Shown here: positions 8,921-16,714 of the stretch, piece by piece
How the letters are laid out: every line of letters begins with the position of its first letter
Numbering within the stretch: the first letter of the stretch is position 1
DNA from: Paraburkholderia hiiakae
GTDB lineage: Bacteria; Pseudomonadota; Gammaproteobacteria; Burkholderiales; Burkholderiaceae
Direction of reading: 5' to 3'
Assembly (NCBI RefSeq): GCF_904848665.1
Contig: NZ_CAJHCQ010000009.1
Span: forward strand, 124,001-188,000
DNA length: 64,000 bases
The notes under the pieces: model-generated
Seen by the model: the letters and a program-made list of their open reading frames with translations, nothing else
What the model was told of the DNA's origin: nothing
The model's database searches: none
Program-made: the position numbers and the translations under genes

Positions 8921-10114
8921 ATGAACGAAGCATTGCGGCCCCTTGGGCGCGAACAGAACGAGGCGCGTTTCACCGCGCTGCTCGAAGCGCTGCGTGCGAA
9001 CGCCGCACAACGCGATCTCGCGGGAGGGCACGCGGCGGCCGAAAAGCAGCGCATTGCCGACGCCGGGTTGCTCACGCTCGCAGTGCCTCGCGAATTCGGC
9101 GGACAGTTCGGCAAGGACGGCGTGCGCTGGAGCGATATCTACGCGACGATCCGCGCGCTCGCGCGCGTCGACAGTGCGCTCGCACATCTGCTTGGCTTCC
9201 AGTGTTTGCAGGTGGCGAGCGTCGAATTGTGGGGCAACGCCGCACAGCGTTCGAACTGGCTGCAAGGCACCGTCGAGCAACGCTGGTGGTGGGGCAACGC
9301 TGTGAACCCAATCGACACGCGGCTCGTCGCGCAGCCTGACAAGGAAGGTGGCTGGCGTCTGCATGGCAAGAAGGGATTCTGTTCGGGCACCTACGGTTCG
9401 CAGATGATGACCGTGAGCGCGCACGATCCGGCCACGGGCAGCCCGGTGTTCGCGGTCGTGCCCACCACGCGCGCCGGGATCACGGTGCACGACGACTGGG
9501 ACCCGATAGGCCAGCGCCAAACCGATAGCGGCACCGTGTCGTTCGAGAACGTGGCGGTGCGCGCCGCCGAAGTGCTGCAGCGGCCCGATACGCCGCGCGC
9601 CACGCTGCGCACGCTGGTTTCCCAGGGGGTACTGACGAATCTTTTCGTGGGCCTCGCAGAAGGCGCGCTCGAAGAGGCGCGCGCCTACGTGCTGGCAAAC
9701 GGCCGCCCGTGGGTCAATTCGGGCGTGCAGCACGTGGCCGATGACCCGTTCCTGCAGCAGCGCTTTGGCGAGATGCGCGTGCAGTCGCTCGCGGCGGCGG
9801 TGCTGGCGGATCGCGCGGGCGCGCTGCTCGACGCCGCGTGGGACGAAGGCGAAGCGCTCGTGACGGCCACGCGCGCCGAAGTCTCGCTCGCGATCTCAGA
9901 GGCGAAGATCGTCGCGCACCGCGCCGCGCTCCAGGGCGGCGAGCAGCTTTTCGAGGCGTGCGGCGCGCGCGCCACGGGCGCGGCGCTTGCGTTCGACCGC
10001 TTCTGGCGCAACGCGCGCGTGCACACGCTGCACGATCCGCTCGACTACCGCCTGCGCGACGTGGGCCGCTTTACGCTCTTGAGAGAAGTGCCGCAGCCGA
10101 CGCTGTACACTTGA
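8921..10114 (+). CDS. acyl-CoA-dehydrogenase-fold flavin monooxygenase (SfnB/DszC-like)
   Basis: 397-residue flavoprotein of the acyl-CoA dehydrogenase superfamily. The three-domain layout is visible: N-terminal helices, a beta-domain with GKKGFCSGTYGSQ near residue 150, and a C-terminal four-helix bundle. It lacks the catalytic Glu arrangement of classical acyl-CoA dehydrogenases and resembles the SfnB/DszC/dibenzothiophene-type FMNH2-dependent group that oxidises organosulfur compounds. The start is ATG 8921, 82 nt after metI and in the same direction, so it may be transcribed with the met genes. Inference: an enzyme for scavenging sulfur from imported or related compounds when sulfate is scarce. 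Exact substrate unknown. Confidence 0.75.
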   Translation: MNEALRPLGREQNEARFTALLEALRANAAQRDLAGGHAAAEKQRIADAGLLTLAVPREFGGQFGKDGVRWSDIYATIRALARVDSALAHLLGFQCLQVASVELWGNAAQRSNWLQGTVEQRWWWGNAVNPIDTRLVAQPDKEGGWRLHGKKGFCSGTYGSQMMTVSAHDPATGSPVFAVVPTTRAGITVHDDWDPIGQRQTDSGTVSFENVAVRAAEVLQRPDTPRATLRTLVSQGVLTNLFVGLAEGALEEARAYVLANGRPWVNSGVQHVADDPFLQQRFGEMRVQSLAAAVLADRAGALLDAAWDEGEALVTATRAEVSLAISEAKIVAHRAALQGGEQLFEACGARATGAALAFDRFWRNARVHTLHDPLDYRLRDVGRFTLLREVPQPTLYT

Positions 10115-10151
10115 GGGCCCGATCGCGGCATGCGCAGCGACAGGTCAACCC

Positions 10152-11492
10152 TTGAGGATCGAACCGTTGGAGTTCCGACTACCGACCACGGCAACGGCGC
10201 CTTTTTGCCCTTCCGAAGTGCAGGGCAGCATCGAGGTTTCGCCGCGCGCGCCGTTCTGGAAGAAGTTCTGGCAATTCGCGGGTCCCGGCCTGCTGGTGTC
10301 GATCGGCTATATGGACCCGGGCAACTGGGCCACCGACATCGAGGCGGGCTCGCGCTACGGTTACAGCCTCTTGTTCGTGGTCGTGCTATCGAGCCTCGCG
10401 GCCATCGCGCTGCAATGCCTTTCCATGCGCCTTGGCATCGTCACGCAACGCGATCTCGCGGCGCTTTCGCGCGAGCGCTATTCGAGGCCGGTCGCGCTCG
10501 GCCAGTGGGTGCTCGCCGAGCTTTCGATCATCGCCTGCGATCTTGCGGAGGTGCTGGGCGGCGCGCTCGCGTTTCACCTGCTGCTGGGCTGCTCGTTAAT
10601 GGTGGGCGTGGCGCTCACTGCGTTCGACACGCTCATCGTGCTGGGCCTGAAGGGCAAGAATTTCCGCTCGCTCGAGGCGATCATGGCCGGACTGATTGCC
10701 ACGATTGGCCTCGGCTATGTGATCCAGCTCGCGCTCGTGAAGCCGCACTGGCCGGCGGTATTCGCGGGTGCGGTGCCGTCGTGGCACGCCATTTCCTCGG
10801 TGGAACCGCTGTATCTGGCGATCGGCATTCTCGGCGCGACCGTCATGCCGCACAACCTCTACCTGCACTCGTCCATCGTGCAGACGCGCGCTGTCAAGCG
10901 CGACCCTGCAAGCCTCAAGCAGGCCATCGGCCTTTCGCGCCTCGATACAATCGCCTCGCTACTCATCGCGCTCCTGATCAACGCGGCCATCCTGATTCTG
11001 GCCGCGGCGGCGTTCCACGCCAACGGGCACACCCAGGTCACCGATATCGAACAAGCCTACAGGCTGCTCGCGCCCATTGTCGGCACGGGTGCGGCGGCGG
11101 TGCTGTTCGCGATCACGCTGCTCGCCTCCGGGCAAAGCTCGACGTTCACGGGTACCGTGGCGGGCCAGGTCATCATGGAAGGCTTCCTGCAGATGAAGAT
11201 TCCGTGTTACCAGCGGCGGCTGATCACGCGCGTGCTCGCGCTGATTCCCGCCTTAGCGGGCGTGGCGCTGCTCGGCAACGGCGCGGTGGGCAAGCTGCTG
11301 GTGGCAAGCCAGGTGGTGTTGAGCCTGCAACTGCCGTTCGCGCTCTGGCCGCTCATTCGCATGACGAACGACCGCGCGCTGATGGGCGAGTTCGTGAACC
11401 GGCTCCCCACGCGGTTGTTGGCGTGGTTCCTGTTCGTCGTGATTTCGGCGGCGAACCTGTGGCTCGTCTGGCAGACGTTCAGCGGAAATTAA
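10152..11492 (+). CDS. mntH: Nramp-family divalent metal (Mn/Fe) transporter
   Basis: Proton-coupled Mn(II)/Fe(II) importer, 446 residues with about 11 membrane helices. The metal-binding motif of helix 1, DPGN, is at residues 55-58, and the helix-6 motif MPH is at 232-234 within ATVMPHNLYLHSS. Both are the hallmarks of functional Nramp proteins. The start is uncertain: TTG at 10152 gives the full N-terminus, TTG at 10167 is an alternative, and no ATG precedes the first helix. It stands alone, convergent with flhC, and a hairpin separates the two. No Mn-riboswitch or MntR-type operator was recognised in the 37-nt upstream gap, so it may partly depend on read-through. Confidence 0.88.
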   Translation: MRIEPLEFRLPTTATAPFCPSEVQGSIEVSPRAPFWKKFWQFAGPGLLVSIGYMDPGNWATDIEAGSRYGYSLLFVVVLSSLAAIALQCLSMRLGIVTQRDLAALSRERYSRPVALGQWVLAELSIIACDLAEVLGGALAFHLLLGCSLMVGVALTAFDTLIVLGLKGKNFRSLEAIMAGLIATIGLGYVIQLALVKPHWPAVFAGAVPSWHAISSVEPLYLAIGILGATVMPHNLYLHSSIVQTRAVKRDPASLKQAIGLSRLDTIASLLIALLINAAILILAAAAFHANGHTQVTDIEQAYRLLAPIVGTGAAAVLFAITLLASGQSSTFTGTVAGQVIMEGFLQMKIPCYQRRLITRVLALIPALAGVALLGNGAVGKLLVASQVVLSLQLPFALWPLIRMTNDRALMGEFVNRLPTRLLAWFLFVVISAANLWLVWQTFSGN

Positions 11493-11562
11493 ACGCGGGA
11501 AAGGTGTAACAGGCGCGCACCACAGAGGCGGCAAGTAAAAGCGGCAATCAGAAAGCGCTTCG

Positions 11563-11601
11563 CCGTCCGGTGCGCTCAGGCACCGGACGGTTTCGCGTCT
11601 T
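11563..11601. terminator. hairpin terminator between convergent mntH and flhC
   Basis: Perfect 10-bp inverted repeat CCGTCCGGTG (11563-11572) and CACCGGACGG (11581-11590), followed on the plus strand by TTTCGCGTCTT. It sits in the convergent gap between the two stop codons. The T tract is weak; it may act mainly for mntH. Confidence 0.6.
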
Positions 11602-11640
11602 GGTCTCTCGTCCGGTTGAGCCGGATCTGCTCTCCTACGC

Positions 11641-12243
11641 TTATGCAGCCTCGGCAATGCCATCCGACGTCACAACTGCCGGAAGGTCGCTCTCGGTCTG
11701 CTCGGCGCCCCGTCGCGCTGCAGCCGCCTTTTTCGTCTTGCCGGCTCGCGATGGAGGCTGGCATGCGCCGCACACGACGTTGTGCTGAAGGTCGTGGCGA
11801 TGCGCGACGAACTTGCCGTTGCAACGGCAGCAAGGCGTCAACTGCAGAATATCGGCATCAAAAAATCGCACCAGGGTCCACGCACGCGTCAGGTCGAGCG
11901 CCGGCTCGGCCCCGCTGTGGCGGCAGTGTTCCAGATACAGCCGGAACCCTTTGGTGAGCGCGTCGAGATGCGAGCAACGCGCTTCGTTCTTCAGGAACAG
12001 GTACGTGTTATAGAACAGCGAGGCGTGGATGTTGGCCAGCCACGTCATGTACCAGTCCGCCGAGAACGGCAGCATACCTTTGGGCGGCGATACGCCACGG
12101 ATCTCGCGATACAGGCGGATCATGCGGTCGCGCGAGAGCGTGAGTTCGCTTTCGAGCACCTGCATGCGCGCGCCCAGCTCGATCAGTGCGATCGCGCGGA
12201 ATACTTCCTGAGCGTCTTCGGTGAGGCTGCGTCGCGTGGTCAT
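11641..12243 (-). CDS. flhC: flagellar master transcriptional activator subunit FlhC
   Basis: Zinc-containing subunit of the FlhD4C2 activator that switches on class II flagellar genes, 200 residues from ATG 12243. The C-terminal Zn site is visible as Cys138, Cys141, Cys158 and Cys161 in PCCRCNGKFVAHRHDLQHNVVCGAC, the spacing known from E. coli FlhC. The N-terminal half keeps the helix-turn-helix region. The upstream GTG at 12252 is disfavoured because the purine-rich GAGGG lies directly against it but about 10 nt from the ATG. A charged Lys/Ala tail follows the Zn site. It is preceded by flhD with an 11-nt gap, so the two form one operon. It lies on the minus strand, convergent with mntH. 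Confidence 0.95.
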   Translation of the reverse strand: MTTRRSLTEDAQEVFRAIALIELGARMQVLESELTLSRDRMIRLYREIRGVSPPKGMLPFSADWYMTWLANIHASLFYNTYLFLKNEARCSHLDALTKGFRLYLEHCRHSGAEPALDLTRAWTLVRFFDADILQLTPCCRCNGKFVAHRHDLQHNVVCGACQPPSRAGKTKKAAAARRGAEQTESDLPAVVTSDGIAEAA

Positions 12244-12254
12244 GGACGTCACCC

Positions 12255-12575
12255 TCAGGCGAATTGGCCAGCCGGCTGTCCTGCAAGCAGGATCGCCGCA
12301 TGGGTAGCCGCCACGTCGGTATGCTTGGTGGTCTGCGTGAGCGCGGACAACATCGCATGATCGTCGAAGCGGAAAAAACAGAGAAGTTGGTCGGAAGAGG
12401 CCAACCTGACGATCTGCGCGAGCGACAGAGCGCCAAGCAGATCGGCCAATTCCGACGACAGTCCCAGTCGGAACATGCCGACCGGCTTGTCCTCGCGCAG
12501 CATGCGCTGTGCGAGCATCAGATACGACAAATTAATTTCGCGGATAGATTCCAGCGTCTCGCTGCTGCGGTCCAT
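12255..12575 (-). CDS. flhD: flagellar master transcriptional activator subunit FlhD
   Basis: Partner of FlhC, 106 residues from ATG 12575 (MDRSSETLESIREINLSYL). It matches the FlhD fold: an N-terminal dimerisation helix with LMLAQRMLREDKPVGMFRLG, then a helix-turn-helix-like region with LASSDQLLCFFRFDD. The reading frame is open further upstream, but those residues are basic and unlike FlhD, so the internal ATG is chosen. A 770-bp gene-free region lies upstream, consistent with a complex class I flagellar promoter. The chemosensory operon at 35.8 kb has a FliA-type promoter and would be a late target of the same cascade. Confidence 0.95.
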   Translation of the reverse strand: MDRSSETLESIREINLSYLMLAQRMLREDKPVGMFRLGLSSELADLLGALSLAQIVRLASSDQLLCFFRFDDHAMLSALTQTTKHTDVAATHAAILLAGQPAGQFA

Positions 12576-12685
12576 TTCTCTAGTTTCCGAAGCCCCGAAT
12601 TTAACCCCCCGGCTTTTTCGCCGTTGTATCTTTTTTGCTCTTGTGGTCGATCTTCGCTCTTTGGCTTGACCTGACTCTTTGATAC

Positions 12686-12710
12686 AGGTTGTTACATCTC
12701 GTAACAACCT
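12686..12710. promoter_or_regulatory. perfect 10-bp-arm palindrome upstream of flhD
   Basis: AGGTTGTTAC (12686-12695), 5-nt spacer ATCTC, GTAACAACCT (12701-12710). It lies 111 bp upstream of the flhD start, a position suited to a regulator of the flagellar master operon. The binding protein is not identified; the GTTAC/GTAAC core recurs further upstream. Confidence 0.6.
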
Positions 12711-13026
12711 TGGAGTGAATTGTATGAGGGCTTATCTCAGAAAGCAATCCCTCGGATCAAAAATAATCGTACTGTTGTAAATTATTTTCGGTAAGTTTTG
12801 CCGCAGTTAGAAACCCGCCATGCGGCACGCCGCGGCAACCTTGATCCGGCTGGAAAAGTCGGTCGTACGGCCTTGGTTTATCAGGGTTTCCGCCAAACCA
12901 TCGATGCATGCGCAACGAATCGCCGGGAGACGGAAAACGCCGTCAGCTGAAATAAACGTTTTGAAAGGAATTGCGTTGACAGGTAAAAAATACGCATCTG
13001 CGGATTAATACCTATGACGATTAAGA

Positions 13027-13087
13027 TGTAACAGGTGTTTCGACCCTGACGACCTGTAACAGGGCAATGTGTAACTGAGATGTTACG
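13027..13087. promoter_or_regulatory. cluster of TGTAACA-type motifs
   Basis: TGTAACAGG at 13027-13035, CCTGTAACAGG at 13053-13063 (itself a palindrome), TGTAACT at 13070-13076 and TGTTACG (reverse copy) at 13081-13087. A weaker GGTAACAG lies at about 13199. The core is shared with the palindrome at 12686, suggesting one regulator with several sites. Confidence 0.45.
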
Positions 13088-13250
13088 AGTGCAGACAGCG
13101 GGAAACACCGTTGATTTTTGAAATATATGCAGACTGGATATCGCGCGGGGATCGCGCCTTTGAAACGTTTGCGTGGCGGGCGGCGCCCGGTAACAGACCG
13201 GCCATCGCGCCTCCTTGTATACCCGACGATTAGAGTCGGTGCATTTAGCC

Positions 13251-13267
13251 ATATCATGACGTGATAT
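13251..13267. promoter_or_regulatory. 17-bp palindrome ATATCA-N5-TGATAT before the usp gene
   Basis: ATATCA at 13251-13256 and TGATAT at 13262-13267, about 76 bp before the universal stress protein start. It is not an FNR/ANR box (TTGAT-N4-ATCAA); the factor is unknown. Confidence 0.4.
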
Positions 13268-13342
13268 AACTGGCATAGTGAAAGCGGCATTCCGGGGACG
13301 GCGCGCTCGCCTGCCTTACGCCGGGAATCATCGGGGGAAATC

Positions 13343-13804
13343 ATGGCCTCGTTCAACAGGATTCTGCTGTGTTACGACGCAACGCGCGAAGGCCGCCGGG
13401 CTTTGCGCGAGGGCGCCGACCTTGCGCGCGAATGCCACGCGCAAACGCATTTGCTGGCCGTGCTCGATCAGGCGCCGCTGCAATGGGGGACGGACATCGC
13501 GTCCGCCGTGCCTTTCGAAGCCGCGGAAGAGGCGGCGCGCGAGATTCTGCGTGACGGGGTGGCATGCCTGCAGGAAAAGGGCCTCGCGGCAACGGGCCAC
13601 TTCGTGGTGGGCCGGCCGATCGAGGTGATCGCGAGCTACTGCGCGGAACTCCTGCCCGATCTCATCGTGCTGGCTCACCACCGGCGCGGTCCGTTCAAGC
13701 GCTGGTGGAACGGGCGCGACGACCGCCTGCTGCTCGACCGCGTGTCGTGCAGCGTGCTGGTTGTTACCGCGCCGGACCCGGAGCCGGCGAAAGCGGCGGC
13801 CTGA
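13343..13804 (+). CDS. universal stress protein (UspA family)
   Basis: Single-domain Usp of 153 residues. It starts with the family strand FNRILLCYDATREGRRAL, and the end strand CSVLVVTAP is also typical. The ATP-binding signature G-x2-G-x9-G-S/T is not clearly kept: after LIVLAHHRRGPFKRWW the usual G-S-V-S is replaced by a charged insert (NGRDDRLLLDRVSCSVLVV), so it may be a non-ATP-binding member. GGGGGAAA precedes the ATG. It lies between flhD and the convergent nar operon; usp genes often accompany anaerobic respiration genes in Burkholderiales. The long palindromic upstream region suggests specific regulation. Confidence 0.8.
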   Translation: MASFNRILLCYDATREGRRALREGADLARECHAQTHLLAVLDQAPLQWGTDIASAVPFEAAEEAAREILRDGVACLQEKGLAATGHFVVGRPIEVIASYCAELLPDLIVLAHHRRGPFKRWWNGRDDRLLLDRVSCSVLVVTAPDPEPAKAAA

Positions 13805-13810
13805 GCCGCC

Positions 13811-13837
13811 GCGGCGCAGGTTTGACCGGTGCGCCGC
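13811..13837. terminator. hairpin between convergent usp and narK
   Basis: GCGGCGCA (13811-13818) and TGCGCCGC (13830-13837) form a perfect 8-bp stem abutting the narK stop and 7 nt after the usp stop. No T tract follows, so termination would be weak or Rho-assisted. Confidence 0.4.
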
Positions 13838-15124
13838 TCAGACGGTGGGCTCACCAAAAATCGACGTGCGCTTGACCTCGGAGAGGTAGAGCAGGATCAG
13901 CGAGACCCACACGATGCCGTAAAGCAGCATGAAGCAGCTCGAACGGATCTTGAGCCAGTCGAGCAAGATACCGAACAGGATCGGCAGCAGAAAGCCGCCC
14001 AGCCCGCCCGCCAGCCCGACAATGCCGGTCACGACGCCCATGTTGGTGGGGAAGTCGTCGGCCACATACTTGAACGTCGAGGCCATGCCGAACGCGAACA
14101 CCGCGCCCAGCACGAAGGCCACCGCAACGAAGCCGAACAGCGGCATGCTGATGTGCAGCGCCGCCTGGCCGTCGATCGTGTGGATCACGAAGTCCGTGGG
14201 CGGGTACGAGAGAATGAAGAGGCAAATCCACGCCACCCAGAGGCCCCACCACGTGACGGTGTGCGCGCCGAGCTTGTCGGCGAGTACGCCGCCCACGGCG
14301 CGCAGGATCGAGCCCGGCAGCGAAAAGCCCGCGGCGAAGGCCGAAGCCATGACGAGCGACATGCCGTATTCGGCCTTCAGGTATTGCGGAATCCATAGCG
14401 AAAGGGCCGTGAAGCCGCCGAAGGTGATTGAGTAGTACTGGCACAGTCGCCACACGCGCGGGTCGGCCAGCACTTTGAACGAGTCGAGCAGCGAGCCGCC
14501 CGACTTGCCAGCGCCCGGGTCGCGCGCCGAGCCGAGCCAGAAAATCACGGCGGTCACGACCAGCGCGACGGCATAGACGCGCGGCACGAAGCGCCATCCA
14601 TAGAGGTTTTCCAGTTGCGGCGTGACGAACAGGTTGACGGCGGCGCCAACTGTGCCCGCGCCGAAAAAGCCCATGGCGAAGCCGCGCTGGCTCGGCGGGA
14701 AAAAGCGCGCCACATACGGCGTGCCCACGGCGAACGAGGCGCCCACGCAGCCAAGAAAGAGGCCGATGAGCAGGAACTGCCACAACTCGCTTGCGTAACT
14801 GACGATATAGACCGGCACGGCGCAGACCACGAGCAGCGTGGTCATGACGATGCGCCCGCCGAAGCGGTCGGTCCACGCACCGAGCGGTAGCCGCATGATC
14901 GCGCCGGTCAGGACGGGGGTGGCGGTAAGCAGGCCGAACTCGGTGCTGTTGAGCTGGAGTTCGTCGCGCAACTGCACGCCCAGCACGCCGAACATCATCC
15001 ACACCACGAAACAGACGAGAAACGCGAGCGTGCTGACGAGCAGAACGGACCATGCCTTCGCGCCGACTTTCTCGGGCTCCGCTGCGCTCGTCACGGGGCG
15101 CGCCGGTTCGCTACGCAGATTCAT
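13838..15124 (-). CDS. narK: nitrate/nitrite transporter, MFS (NarK/NasA family)
   Basis: Twelve-helix transporter of 428 residues that moves nitrate in and/or nitrite out to serve the nitrate reductase. It shows the nitrate-signature glycine-rich region GFFGAGTVGAAVNLFVTP (near residue 138) and an MFS loop LPLGAWTDRFGGR. Starting at ATG 15124 (MNLRSEPARP), a GGAGG lies just upstream. It is the last gene of narG-narH-narJ-narI-parvulin-narK, whereas many bacteria place narK first. One transporter domain only, so it is not a NarK1-NarK2 fusion. Confidence 0.92.
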   Translation of the reverse strand: MNLRSEPARPVTSAAEPEKVGAKAWSVLLVSTLAFLVCFVVWMMFGVLGVQLRDELQLNSTEFGLLTATPVLTGAIMRLPLGAWTDRFGGRIVMTTLLVVCAVPVYIVSYASELWQFLLIGLFLGCVGASFAVGTPYVARFFPPSQRGFAMGFFGAGTVGAAVNLFVTPQLENLYGWRFVPRVYAVALVVTAVIFWLGSARDPGAGKSGGSLLDSFKVLADPRVWRLCQYYSITFGGFTALSLWIPQYLKAEYGMSLVMASAFAAGFSLPGSILRAVGGVLADKLGAHTVTWWGLWVAWICLFILSYPPTDFVIHTIDGQAALHISMPLFGFVAVAFVLGAVFAFGMASTFKYVADDFPTNMGVVTGIVGLAGGLGGFLLPILFGILLDWLKIRSSCFMLLYGIVWVSLILLYLSEVKRTSIFGEPTV

Positions 15125-15155
15125 GTTGCCTCCATCGTGGGGGTACAGATCGACT

Positions 15156-15947
15156 TCACTGGACGAGTGGGCTCGTCGCGGCTTCCAGCGCCGCGTTTTC
15201 GAGCGTCGCTTCGGAAGCCAGGATCGATACGTACTGCTGAATGGCCTTGTGGCGCACGCGTTCGCTGAGAAAGCGCGCGATGTCGCCGCAGACTTCCTCA
15301 TAGGGCACAGAATTACCCGGCACGCGCTGATCCACGCGCACCAGATGAAAGCCGAAGCGCGTGCGCACGAGGCGCGGCAGAATCCCCATGTCGGCGCAGT
15401 CGAACAGCGCCGCTTCGAACTCGGGCACCGTGTCGCCGCGCGCGAGCTGGCCAAGACTCCCGCCCACGCCCGCCGAAGGGCAGTTCGAGAACTGGCGCGC
15501 CAGCGCCTCGAAAGTGTCGGGCGCCTGCTGCAACTCGCGCAGCGTTTCTTCGGCCTTCTGGCGCAGCAGCGCGAGCGGCACGCGATCGGTAATGGCGAAG
15601 AGAATATGGCTCGCGTACACGAGTTCGTTGCGCACGAAGCGCTTTGTGTGCTGCGTGTAGTAGCGCTCGCAGTCTTCAGGTGTGGGCTCGGGCATGCGCA
15701 GTTCGCGCTCGAGCAGCATGTCTATCGCGCTGTCGTCGAGTTCGGCGTCAGGCGCCAGCAGGTTCAGCGCCACGGCGCGCTGGCGCAGCAGTTCGTGCAC
15801 GACGAGCGTGCGCCGCGCGGCGAGCGCGGGCTCTGGGTCATCGGCGTGATTGCCGCGCTCGGCCTCGATTGCGGCGAGACCGATCTCAACATCGTTCACG
15901 CGGGCGGGCAGGCCTTCGGAATCTTCATGGGGGACCACATTCATCAT
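15156..15947 (-). CDS. cytoplasmic parvulin-type peptidyl-prolyl isomerase in the nar operon
   Basis: 263-residue protein with a C-terminal rotamase (PpiC/parvulin) domain. The core includes ASHILFAITDRVPLALLRQKAE near residue 113, then FEALARQFSNCPSAGVGGSLGQLARG and the domain end RFGFHLVRVDQRV. The N-terminal ~90 residues are helical and charged (NifM/SurA-like). No signal peptide is visible, so it should act in the cytoplasm, unlike SurA/PrsA. It lies 28 nt downstream of narI and 31 nt upstream of narK. Inference: a folding helper for the nitrate reductase or its cofactor insertion, analogous to NifM for nitrogenase iron protein. ATG 15947 follows a reasonable purine stretch; the second Met is an alternative. 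Confidence 0.85.
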   Translation of the reverse strand: MMNVVPHEDSEGLPARVNDVEIGLAAIEAERGNHADDPEPALAARRTLVVHELLRQRAVALNLLAPDAELDDSAIDMLLERELRMPEPTPEDCERYYTQHTKRFVRNELVYASHILFAITDRVPLALLRQKAEETLRELQQAPDTFEALARQFSNCPSAGVGGSLGQLARGDTVPEFEAALFDCADMGILPRLVRTRFGFHLVRVDQRVPGNSVPYEEVCGDIARFLSERVRHKAIQQYVSILASEATLENAALEAATSPLVQ

Positions 15948-15975
15948 CGATAGCGCTCCTGGTTCCGGTTGGCGA

Positions 15976-16659
15976 TTAGCGCTTACGCACGAGCTGGTAT
16001 GGACGGATCAGATAGAACACCGAAGCGATGCCGCTCCAGATATGCACCATGCGGGTGAAGGGCGAGACGAGGAAGATCGTGAAGCCGAGTGCGATATGGG
16101 TTTGATACACGAGTGGCACGCCGTCGAGCAACCCGGCGATATTGGGCCGGAACGTCACCACGCCTTTCACGTAGTCGGTGAGCTGTTCGAACATCATGCC
16201 GTCCATGTGGCGCGCGGAGAGCACCACGGTCGCGAGGCCGAGCGCGAGTTGCGCCCACAGCATGAACACGATGAGGATGTCGGACGCCTTGCTGTTCACG
16301 CGAATGCGCGTGTCGCCAAGCCGTCGCACGATCAGGATCGTGAGGCCGACAATGGCGAAGCTGCCGGCCACGCCGCCCGCGACCATCGCGAGCAACTGGT
16401 GCACGGTGGCCGAGATGAACGGCGCGACAAGCCAGTGCGGCGCGAGAAAGCCGACGAAGTGACCCATCACCACGACGAGAATGCCCCAGTGAAACAGGTT
16501 GCTGCCAAGCCGTAGCGCGCCGCGCCGCAGCAGTTGCGACGAGTCGCTCTTCCACGTGTACTGCTCGCGGTCGAAGCGCACGAGCGAGCCGAACAGCAGC
16601 ACCGCAAGGCAGATGTATGGATAGATGCCGAACAGAAACTGATGGAAGTATTCGCCCAT
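15976..16659 (-). CDS. narI: respiratory nitrate reductase gamma subunit (cytochrome b)
   Basis: Membrane anchor of NarGHI that oxidises quinol and passes electrons to NarH; 227 residues with five membrane helices. The haem-ligand histidines are present as His57 and His67 (NLFHWGILVVVMGHF) and His188 and His206 (QTHIALGF, RMVHIWSG), matching the E. coli pattern. The start is ATG 16659 (MGEYFHQFLFG); the open frame further upstream is unlike NarI. It is 55 nt downstream of narJ. Confidence 0.95.
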   Translation of the reverse strand: MGEYFHQFLFGIYPYICLAVLLFGSLVRFDREQYTWKSDSSQLLRRGALRLGSNLFHWGILVVVMGHFVGFLAPHWLVAPFISATVHQLLAMVAGGVAGSFAIVGLTILIVRRLGDTRIRVNSKASDILIVFMLWAQLALGLATVVLSARHMDGMMFEQLTDYVKGVVTFRPNIAGLLDGVPLVYQTHIALGFTIFLVSPFTRMVHIWSGIASVFYLIRPYQLVRKR

Positions 16660-16714
16660 GACGGCTCCTTGCTTGCGGTGTTCGAACGACGTGTTCGGGT
16701 AGCGTGCTGCTTTT

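Larger units (their letters stand above)
12576..13342. promoter_or_regulatory. gene-free, AT-richer regulatory region between flhD and the usp gene
   Basis: About 770 bp with no credible gene. Apparent short frames (for example 12820-13008 plus and 12881-13276 minus) lack ribosome-binding sites and family-like sequence. It holds a perfect 25-bp palindrome near the flhD end (12686-12710), a cluster of TGTAACA-type motifs at 13027-13087, and a 17-bp palindrome at 13251-13267. It probably contains the divergent promoters of flhDC and the universal stress gene. Confidence 0.6.

Noticed and set aside
10130..11509. 459-codon frame overlapping mntH on the same strand
   Set aside because: The other frame encodes a complete Nramp protein with DPGN and MPH motifs; this one is a frame-shifted shadow.
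12820..13008. Short open frame in the flhD-usp gap
   Set aside because: No ribosome-binding site, no family-like sequence, and it overlaps palindrome-rich regulatory DNA.
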